From: Cyanobacteria bacterium NC_groundwater_1444_Ag_S-0.65um_54_12
Lineage (GTDB): Bacteria; Cyanobacteriota; Sericytochromatia; S15B-MN24; VGJW01
DNA length: 5,899 bases
Assembly: GCA_016267585.1 (NCBI GenBank)
Contig: JACQUT010000105.1
Coordinates: forward strand, 1 to 5,899
Direction: 5' to 3'
Shown: piece by piece, positions 1 to 4,544 of the stretch
Layout: each line of letters starts with the position of its first letter
How positions within the stretch are numbered: position 1 is the first letter of the stretch
Notes under the pieces: generated by a model
Database searches by the model: none
What the model saw: only the letters and a program-made list of their open reading frames with translations
Told to the model about the DNA's origin: nothing
Made by a program: the position numbers and the translations under genes

Positions 1-50
1 AAAAAAGCCCAACACGCTTGGCGCAATTTCCGAGACAAAGAATCGCTTTT
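1..50 (+). repeat. 50-bp exact direct repeat, copy A (partner at 869-918)
   Basis: Bases 1-50 are identical to bases 869-918, at a constant offset of 868. The repeat encodes the AQHAWRNFRD segment of both LprI-like genes in the same frame. Beyond base 50 the alignment continues gap-free to base 165, but identity falls to roughly 70 percent (35 mismatches in 115 by hand count). The left limit is set only by the window edge, so the identical tract may be longer. Confidence 0.95.
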
Positions 51-192
51 TCGCTCCAATAGTGCCTGGGGAGACAGCATGAGAGGCCTCTTGGTTCTTG
101 GAGCCGCTACAGCGCTGACCAGAGAACGTACCCGGATGTTACGTCAAGCACTGACAGTGTGGGATCCCCCCGCTGTGCAATTGCCGGAGTGA
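1..192 (+). CDS. LprI/DUF1311-like protein, C-terminal fragment (5' end outside window)
   Basis: This open frame enters from the left edge in frame 1 and stops with TGA at 190-192, giving 63 visible residues; its start is not in the window. It begins KKAQHAWRNFRD and continues through SMRG and ALTRER to a WDPP tail. These are the AQ-x-AW, RD and LT-x-R landmarks of the C-terminal half of LprI/DUF1311 domains. It aligns without gaps to residues 219-273 of the next gene, with 39 of 55 residues identical by hand count. The gap to that gene's ATG is 22 bp, so the two are tandem paralogues and probably co-transcribed. LprI of Mycobacterium is a lysozyme-inhibiting lipoprotein, but no cysteine is visible here, so that function should not be carried over. 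The homology between the two genes is certain; the family name is likely but rests on motifs only. Confidence 0.72.
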   Translation, partial: KKAQHAWRNFRDKESLFRSNSAWGDSMRGLLVLGAATALTRERTRMLRQALTVWDPPAVQLPE

Positions 193-201
193 AGGATAAG
201 A

Positions 202-209
202 AGGCGGAG
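202..209 (+). promoter_or_regulatory. Ribosome binding site for the 275-residue LprI-like gene
   Basis: A purine-rich AGGCGGAG lies five bases before the ATG at 215. An in-frame TAA at 197-199 closes the frame just upstream, so the protein cannot start earlier. This matters because it excludes a hidden N-terminal signal peptide. Confidence 0.6.
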
Positions 210-214
210 AAAAA

Positions 215-1042
215 ATGACAGGTAATGCTGCTGTATTGAACGGCAAAGCGGTAAAACTACCAAAATCGCAGTTGCCGAGAACAAAAAAAACGGTAAAACC
301 CACGCAAAATCAACAATTACGTCGATCTATTGGTAATGACAATTTGACGCTCAATGGTAACAGAACTAGTAGCAATGAGGCGTCTGATGCTGCTTATAGA
401 AGTGAACTGATCGCGATAATAGACGACCTGCAGGTGGCTGATCGGGAACTCAATTCCGCATATCAGGAACTCCAGCAAAAGCTAAGCCGGCTCGATTTCG
501 GCTCAAATGAAATCAAGCAACACTTGATCCATGCGCAACGAGCATGGATCAAGTACCGCGATCGAGAAGCGCAATCCGAATCCCATCTTTCCTCTGGCAA
601 AAAGGATAAATTACAATCCGCTCTGGATGCCAAAGCTCGTTTGACCGAAGAGCGCGCCAAACTGCTACAGCGCGCACTGCGTGACGAAGAACTGGTACCG
701 GAAGACGATCAGATCGATGGTGCTGTTAGCAATTACGAGCGTTCCCTCCGGCTGGAAGAGAAACTGAAAAAAACCGAGAACGAACTGAACCAGGTTTATC
801 AGCAATTGAAAAATGTCATTACTAGCAGGCGCAGCAGCATGGAAGGCCAGGAAATTGTAACGGATCTAAAAAAAGCCCAACACGCTTGGCGCAATTTCCG
901 AGACAAAGAATCGCTTTTCCGTTCCGATAGTACCTGGGGCGGCAGCATGCAGGGACGCTTGATGCTCGCTGCGGAAATCGCGCTGACCAGAGAGCGTATC
1001 CAGACACTACGCCAAGAAATCGAATTATGGGATCTTATGTAA
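215..1042 (+). CDS. Two-domain LprI/DUF1311-like protein, cysteine-free, no signal peptide
   Basis: A 275-residue protein of unknown function. Residues 1-60 are basic and polar (many K, R, N, Q, S) with no hydrophobic core, so I see neither a signal peptide nor a lipobox. Two domain copies follow. Copy 1 (about 62-160) has ELN at 78-80, AQRAW at 107-111, RD at 115-116 and LTEER at 143-147. Copy 2 (about 175-273) has ELN at 190-192, AQHAW at 221-225, RD at 229-230, GGS at 242-244 and LTRER at 257-261. That order matches LprI/DUF1311 domains. Both copies are rich in charged helix-forming residues, so helical bundles or coiled coils are likely. The family usually has conserved cysteines and is exported; this protein has no cysteine at all, so a cytoplasmic role or unrecognised export is possible. 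The start is fixed by a good ribosome binding site and an upstream in-frame stop. It follows a paralogue by 22 bp and converges on spoVS 39 bp away. Confidence 0.78.
   Translation: MTGNAAVLNGKAVKLPKSQLPRTKKTVKPTQNQQLRRSIGNDNLTLNGNRTSSNEASDAAYRSELIAIIDDLQVADRELNSAYQELQQKLSRLDFGSNEIKQHLIHAQRAWIKYRDREAQSESHLSSGKKDKLQSALDAKARLTEERAKLLQRALRDEELVPEDDQIDGAVSNYERSLRLEEKLKKTENELNQVYQQLKNVITSRRSSMEGQEIVTDLKKAQHAWRNFRDKESLFRSDSTWGGSMQGRLMLAAEIALTRERIQTLRQEIELWDLM
522..554. repeat. Perfect 13-bp inverted repeat with 7-base loop, inside a coding region
   Basis: The left arm ACTTGATCCATGC (522-534) is the exact reverse complement of the right arm GCATGGATCAAGT (542-554), separated by GCAACGA (535-541). 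It lies in domain copy 1 of the LprI-like gene and encodes the HAQRAWIKY region. No run of T follows on either strand, so it is not an intrinsic terminator. Each arm contains a GATC. The role is unknown and a coding coincidence is possible. Confidence 0.9.
869..918 (+). repeat. 50-bp exact direct repeat, copy B (partner at 1-50)
   Basis: This is the second copy of the 50-bp tract, inside domain copy 2 of the 275-residue LprI-like gene (residues 219-235). Synonymous positions are identical too, which points to recent duplication or gene conversion between the tandem genes rather than protein-level selection alone. Confidence 0.95.
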
Positions 1043-1081
1043 GAAGACGATCTCACACAATTATTTCGTTTAGCTATCAGA
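1043..1081. other. Short convergent intergenic spacer, no terminator recognised
   Basis: These 39 bases separate the stop codons of the plus-strand LprI-like gene (TAA, 1040-1042) and minus-strand spoVS (TGA, 1084-1082). Two transcription units meet here, so a bidirectional terminator would be expected. I see no GC-rich hairpin followed by a T run on either strand. Termination may be Rho-dependent, lie within the flanking genes, or not occur, giving overlapping transcripts. Confidence 0.6.
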
Positions 1082-1372
1082 TCAATGGCGGGACTCGATC
1101 ACGAACTTGATAGCCGTGCGTTCCTCGCCACCGATCATGATATCCAAGAAAGCCGGAACGAACACCAGGTCAAGACCCGCCGGAGCTACGTAACCACGAG
1201 CGATCGCTATCGCCTTGACAGCCTGATTGATGGCTCCCGCACCTATGGCTTGCATTTCGCAACGCCCGCGCTCACGAATCATCCCCGCTATCGCACCAGC
1301 CACGGCAGCTGGACTGGAGGTACTGGCTACTTTGAATAGATTGGGCTGCTGACTGTAGAACGGTGTAGACAT
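1082..1372 (-). CDS. spoVS: Stage V sporulation protein S (SpoVS) family protein
   Basis: A 96-residue protein matching SpoVS along nearly its whole length. Recognisable stretches are KVAS-x-SSP (14-21), VAGAIAG (24-30), RERG (33-36), QAIGAGAINQAVKAIAIARG (41-60), VAP-x-GLDL (62-69) and GGEERTAIK (81-89). SpoVS in Bacillus is about 86 residues; this one has roughly ten extra at the N-terminus. The start is supported by AAAGGA seven bases upstream. SpoVS has an Alba-like fold, suggesting nucleic-acid binding. In Bacillus subtilis it affects septation and spore coat assembly, but the family also occurs in many bacteria that do not sporulate, where its role is not settled. It is last in a six-gene minus-strand run, 46 bp after a predicted outer-membrane protein, so it may be co-transcribed with envelope genes. 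The family call is firm; a sporulation role is not implied. Confidence 0.95.
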   Translation of the reverse strand: MSTPFYSQQPNLFKVASTSSPAAVAGAIAGMIRERGRCEMQAIGAGAINQAVKAIAIARGYVAPAGLDLVFVPAFLDIMIGGEERTAIKFVIESRH

Positions 1373-1379
1373 CGATCAG

Positions 1380-1385
1380 TCCTTT
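1380..1385 (-). promoter_or_regulatory. Ribosome binding site of spoVS
   Basis: On the minus strand AAAGGA, within a longer GAAGAAAGGA purine tract, sits seven bases before the spoVS ATG. It is the clearest Shine-Dalgarno site in the minus-strand cluster; the upstream genes have weak ones and appear to rely on translational coupling. This suggests SpoVS is translated independently and perhaps at a higher level. Confidence 0.7.
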
Positions 1386-1418
1386 CTTCACCTGGTAGAA
1401 CATTTTGCTGGCGTTTCC

Positions 1419-2465
1419 TCACAGATCCACTACCATACCGATGATACCAGTAACAAAGGGAAAATCTCGCTGGTAACCGGTTTGCCAGATCGGCAAAGCC
1501 AACGCACCGCGCAGCTTCAAGCTTTTAGTCATTCGCCAAGCGATCCCTGGTGCAATATCGAGCCTACCATAGCCCGTCATGCAAACCTTGCAGCGATCTT
1601 GCTCTGCTGGATTAGACCAGGTACCAAGTGCCTCTAGCTGCAAATCTAACCAAAAAAACGGCCGATATTCGACACCACCATTCCAAGTGTATCGCAATCC
1701 GCGCCAGGTGACCACCGGCTCAGGAGCCACCCGCCTGAATGGGAAATTCACGCCAGCATTACTATAAAATGTCAAGATGCGTGATAGTAGCGCTCGCGAG
1801 ACGGCAATGGCCAGATCTACGCTAGGAGCTGCCGGAAAAACCACATACTCGCGCAGGATCAATTTACCCGAGTCAGCTACGCGGTCTTTCCCCTGGGCAT
1901 CCTTCTCGGGACAAAGGTACCACTCGTTGCCCAGCGGTGTTCCCATGGGAGGAACATTCCCTTGTAACGAGATGCGCATGTGTGTCTGCGGTATAGCTGC
2001 TATTTCACGGTGCAACATAATCGAAAAATCACCAAACGCCAGATTCCATGGCACAATACCCGGGGGCAGTTCCGCGGGATTCTGCGCATACTGCACTACC
2101 ATGGCTAATGGGGCGCTCAGCGCCAGGCCAACTCCCTGCCCCAAACCGGTCTCCAACATGGTACTAATTTCGGCCCAATGGCGAGATTCGACAGGGCGAC
2201 GAATGCTAGACGAACAACGCTGCCTATCTGCCGCTGTTTGCTTGGCTGGTGGCGGACAGTCTTTGGCTTGCGGTTGCCCATCTAGTAATGTCAAAAAATA
2301 GGGCGCATAGGTGGCTCGACCGGTAAGCCGCCACTGGCCGGCTAGCAATATCTCTGGTTCTGCCAGCAGATTCGCACCCCATGCAGCTGACAGCACGCCT
2401 CCCAACAAGAAACCGCTCACCAAGACACACGCTGCGACAATTTTTGCTGTTATAGCGGCGCTCAT
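1419..2465 (-). CDS. Putative outer-membrane beta-barrel protein with signal peptide
   Basis: A 348-residue protein I cannot place firmly in a family. Residues 1-31 look like a signal peptide: a lysine at 8, a hydrophobic core at about 9-27 and AAWGA near a likely cleavage point. The rest has no long hydrophobic helix. It shows alternating polar and aromatic stretches typical of beta strands, for example GVGLALSAPLAMVVQYA (111-127), NLAFGDFSIMLHREI (141-155), RGLRYTWNGGVEYRPFFWL (255-273) and KLRGALALPIW (317-327). The pattern of a barrel strand, then GD, then further strands recalls the 'MetA-pathway of phenol degradation' porin-like family, but this is only a resemblance. The chain ends in VVDL, not the classic terminal Phe. 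Five cysteines are present (C13 in the signal, then C70, C84, C185, and C292 and C295 as CKVC), unusual for a barrel. It starts 3 bp after the CBS gene with no good Shine-Dalgarno, so translation is probably coupled. Confidence 0.75.
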   Translation of the reverse strand: MSAAITAKIVAACVLVSGFLLGGVLSAAWGANLLAEPEILLAGQWRLTGRATYAPYFLTLLDGQPQAKDCPPPAKQTAADRQRCSSSIRRPVESRHWAEISTMLETGLGQGVGLALSAPLAMVVQYAQNPAELPPGIVPWNLAFGDFSIMLHREIAAIPQTHMRISLQGNVPPMGTPLGNEWYLCPEKDAQGKDRVADSGKLILREYVVFPAAPSVDLAIAVSRALLSRILTFYSNAGVNFPFRRVAPEPVVTWRGLRYTWNGGVEYRPFFWLDLQLEALGTWSNPAEQDRCKVCMTGYGRLDIAPGIAWRMTKSLKLRGALALPIWQTGYQRDFPFVTGIIGMVVDL

Positions 2466-2468
2466 CTG

Positions 2469-2942
2469 CTAGCCAGGCTGATCAATCAGCGTAGAAAAGA
2501 GATATTCCAGCAAATCCGCTCGACTGATGATCCCTACTAGCTGACCATCGTCGGCTAGTACCGGCAAGCGCTTGATCTTGTTTTCTATCAGCAATTTTGC
2601 AGCCTCTGAAATGTCAGCTTCTGGCTTGATCGTGATGGCCGGCGCCGTCATCAGTTCTTCTGCCTTTAGCGCTACATGTTTTAGCAAATCTTCTTTCAGG
2701 GAACGTCCGGCTCGCAGTGGAATTATGGCGTCTAGCAATGTCAACGCCACTGGTTGCACCAATGGTTTTTGCCGCCTCACCAGATCGCCCTCGGTCACCA
2801 TACCCAACAAGTGTCCTTCTGCTACAACCGGAAAGCCACTTACCTGAGTTTTCCGCCAGAGACGAACGATTTCTGCAAGCGTGGTCTCTGGCGCGACGAC
2901 GATGACTCGTCTTGTCATCAGGTCGCTTACTTGCACCGGCAT
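2469..2942 (-). CDS. Tandem CBS-domain protein
   Basis: A 157-residue protein made almost entirely of two CBS domains. CBS1 covers about residues 4-58 (DLMT at 7-10, then FPVV and LLGMVTEGDLV at 46-55). CBS2 covers about 95-152 (ELMTAPAITIKPEADISEA, then RLPVL and LVGIISRADLL at 136-145). Such pairs form a Bateman module that binds adenine nucleotides or related ligands and usually regulates a partner. No enzyme or transporter domain is fused, so it is a stand-alone sensor, and the neighbouring membrane protein is a candidate partner by position only. An ATG at 2993 would add 17 hydrophobic residues and overlap the upstream gene by 46 bp. I prefer the ATG at 2942, which gives a 5-bp gap and begins where CBS proteins normally begin. 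The stop is 3 bp from the next gene. Confidence 0.9.
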   Translation of the reverse strand: MPVQVSDLMTRRVIVVAPETTLAEIVRLWRKTQVSGFPVVAEGHLLGMVTEGDLVRRQKPLVQPVALTLLDAIIPLRAGRSLKEDLLKHVALKAEELMTAPAITIKPEADISEAAKLLIENKIKRLPVLADDGQLVGIISRADLLEYLFSTLIDQPG

Positions 2943-2947
2943 AATAC

Positions 2948-3502
2948 TCAAGTAGCTGATTGAACCAGCAAGGAAGCCAATGACAAAGTGCACATGAGCC
3001 TGATGCCTTTGGGACCAAAAATAGCGAGCAAAGCTCCTACGCCATCACCGAGCGCTCGCTTGAAACGTGAACCCATGAGCATACTCGCGATACTGGCACC
3101 TAAATATGCGCTCCCTACTATGGTGGTGAGACCGAAGGGCAGGAACAGGGTAAGTAACAATCCCAAGGCTGCGCCCATGAGTACGCCGCGGTCAATCCGA
3201 AACAGCCGTACCCCGATACGTGCAGCAAAGGGCTCTATCCCAAAACCTACTAGCAAAAAACCGCCGGTCCAAAGCAATGCCAAGCCGACCCCGCTGCTCA
3301 ATAACTCGGCAGGCCGCCAGTAGCCGGCAGGGAGTAATGCCTGAAAAACTGCTAGAGCTGATAGATCGAGCGCCGTCAACCAGAGTCCTGGCTGCTGTCC
3401 CCTTAGCGCTAGCACCACTCCCAAGAACGCCATTGCTAGCGCCGCATAAGCAACCATATTCAGCTGGAAAACCGTTAATACCGGTAAATTTTCCACCGTC
3501 AT
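2948..3502 (-). CDS. Polytopic inner-membrane protein, DUF456-like
   Basis: A 184-residue integral membrane protein with hydrophobic segments at about 14-34, 38-58, 68-88, 108-142 (long enough for two helices or a hairpin) and 152-180. The second half has small-residue spacing reminiscent of DUF456 proteins: G-AALG at 110-114, LPFGLTTIVGSAYLGA at 121-136, then KRALGDGVGALLAIFGPKG at 148-166. DUF456 has no established function. The call is tentative because the first half matches less clearly. The frame is open further upstream to an ATG at 3592, but the ATG at 3502 is preferred: it overlaps the ddl stop as ATGA (3499-3502), a standard coupling arrangement, and avoids a 94-bp overlap. Position after ddl suggests an envelope link, but nothing in the sequence gives a substrate. 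Confidence 0.72.
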   Translation of the reverse strand: MTVENLPVLTVFQLNMVAYAALAMAFLGVVLALRGQQPGLWLTALDLSALAVFQALLPAGYWRPAELLSSGVGLALLWTGGFLLVGFGIEPFAARIGVRLFRIDRGVLMGAALGLLLTLFLPFGLTTIVGSAYLGASIASMLMGSRFKRALGDGVGALLAIFGPKGIRLMCTLSLASLLVQSAT

Positions 3503-4542
3503 GATGGACTGTGCTTTACTAATAATTTTGGGCCAGGCTGGCGTTCTAGCTGGAGCAAAGCTGATCGCTCGAATGCCCAATTGATTAAACAATCAGCGAA
3601 ACGGCTCAACGACCAGCCTGCTGCGCGCAAAGATTTAGGTAGAAGACTATTTTCCGTCATGCCGGGGATAGTATTAGTCTCGAGTAAAACCGGCTGCCCC
3701 TCCCAAGAGAGCAAGATGTCGGTGCGCGAAACACCCCAGCATCCCAACGCCCGATGTGCAGCCAAACCGAGTTCCTGTAGCCGACCGGTAAGCTCGGTTT
3801 CCAGCGCCGCCGGTACGATCTCTTCTGATCCGCCAGGCTCGTACTTTGCCTCATAAGTGAAAAAAGACGCCTTTTTCGGTATGATCTCGACTACTGGCAG
3901 AGCTGCTGGCTGTTTACCGCCTATTACTGGTACGGTAAATTCGCGGCCTTTGACGAAAGCTTCTACGATAATGCCGCTGTGGTAACGTTTGGCCTCTGCC
4001 CAAGCACTTTCGAAGGTCGCAAGATTGCTGGCGAGCAGTACTCCACGGGTAGAACCTTGGTTATTCGACTTGACAATGACGGGGAAACCTAGCGCATCTG
4101 CCACCTGTCCGGCAATCTCTTGCACCGGGCACTCGGCGACTTCCTGAAAACTAAAACTAAGATCGGGAGCCACCGGCAGGCCAGCTTGCCGATAAATCAG
4201 TTTTGTCATGGCTTTGTCCATCGCCAAGGCACTAGCCAGCACTCCGGAGCCAGTATATGGTAATCCGTAAAGCTCAAGTAAGCCCTGCAATGTTCCATCT
4301 TCACCGCCTGGACCGTGCAGCGCCAAGAAAACCACATCGCTGTCAGCTAGCAAGGTTGCTGACAAATCTTTGCCATTAGAAATAAAATCCGCCAGATCGT
4401 AGAGTTTAGTTTCGTAGCATTGCGAATCGAGCTGCTCTAGTACGGCTCGTCCACTTTCCAGAGAAATCTCACGTTCGCTAGAAATTCCACCGCACAATAC
4501 TGCTACGCGCAACCGTTTTTGTGAATTATCTTTAACGTTCAT
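3499..4542 (-). CDS. ddl: D-alanine--D-alanine ligase
   Basis: A 347-residue ATP-grasp enzyme that joins two D-alanines for the peptidoglycan stem peptide; cytosolic. Landmarks are the N-terminal GG-x-SSEREISL (18-28; E23 corresponds to E15 of E. coli DdlB), ALHGPGGEDGTLQGLLE (74-90), YTGSGVLASALAMDK (96-110), VIVK with the ATP-binding lysine (K158), the loop QGSTRG (162-167; S164 corresponds to S150), YEAKY (230-234), SRTD (272-275), and LLETNTIPGMTENSLLP (286-302) with metal ligands D275, E288 and N290. Tyr at 234, matching DdlB Y216, favours D-Ala-D-Ala over D-Ala-D-lactate. R166 replaces the usual Val or Ile in the ATP loop, and Ser follows K158 where Pro is common. The protein is slightly longer than DdlB, with a tail after about residue 325. 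It begins 2 bp after the mutase stop and overlaps the next gene by 4 bp. Confidence 0.96.
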   Translation of the reverse strand: MNVKDNSQKRLRVAVLCGGISSEREISLESGRAVLEQLDSQCYETKLYDLADFISNGKDLSATLLADSDVVFLALHGPGGEDGTLQGLLELYGLPYTGSGVLASALAMDKAMTKLIYRQAGLPVAPDLSFSFQEVAECPVQEIAGQVADALGFPVIVKSNNQGSTRGVLLASNLATFESAWAEAKRYHSGIIVEAFVKGREFTVPVIGGKQPAALPVVEIIPKKASFFTYEAKYEPGGSEEIVPAALETELTGRLQELGLAAHRALGCWGVSRTDILLSWEGQPVLLETNTIPGMTENSLLPKSLRAAGWSLSRFADCLINWAFERSALLQLERQPGPKLLVKHSPS

Positions 4543-4544
4543 AT

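Noticed and set aside
463..660. 65-codon minus-strand frame within the LprI-like gene
   Set aside because: It is a shadow of the plus-strand gene, helped by the local inverted repeat, which makes both strands read alike around 522-554.
1043..1081. Possible bidirectional terminator between the convergent genes
   Set aside because: Only short, AT-rich and imperfect pairings are visible, with no stable stem followed by a T run on either strand.
1272..1403. Small minus-strand frame of 43 codons starting in the spacer before spoVS and running into it in another frame
   Set aside because: It has no clear ribosome binding site and no recognisable motif after its first dozen residues, and it overlaps spoVS, which has its own strong start signal. 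A leader peptide cannot be excluded, but nothing supports it.
1777..2301. 174-codon plus-strand open frame antisense to the barrel-like gene
   Set aside because: It lies wholly inside a convincing gene, its translation is rich in Cys, Ser and Pro with no recognisable domain, and the opposing frame has a signal peptide and beta-strand pattern.
2943..2993. N-terminal extension of the CBS protein to the ATG at 2993, giving an apparent hydrophobic leader
   Set aside because: The hydrophobic stretch comes from reading the end of the membrane-protein gene in another frame. The ATG at 2942 leaves a 5-bp gap and starts exactly at the CBS domain.
2988..3323. 111-codon plus-strand open frame opposite the DUF456-like gene
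   Set aside because: The translation is low-complexity Pro, Lys, Ser and Arg, as expected from the complement of a Leu/Gly/Ala-rich membrane protein.
3503..3592. N-terminal extension of the DUF456-like gene to the ATG at 3592
   Set aside because: It would overlap ddl by 94 bp. The ATGA overlap at 3499-3502 is a standard coupled start, and the extra 30 residues are just ddl codons read in another frame.
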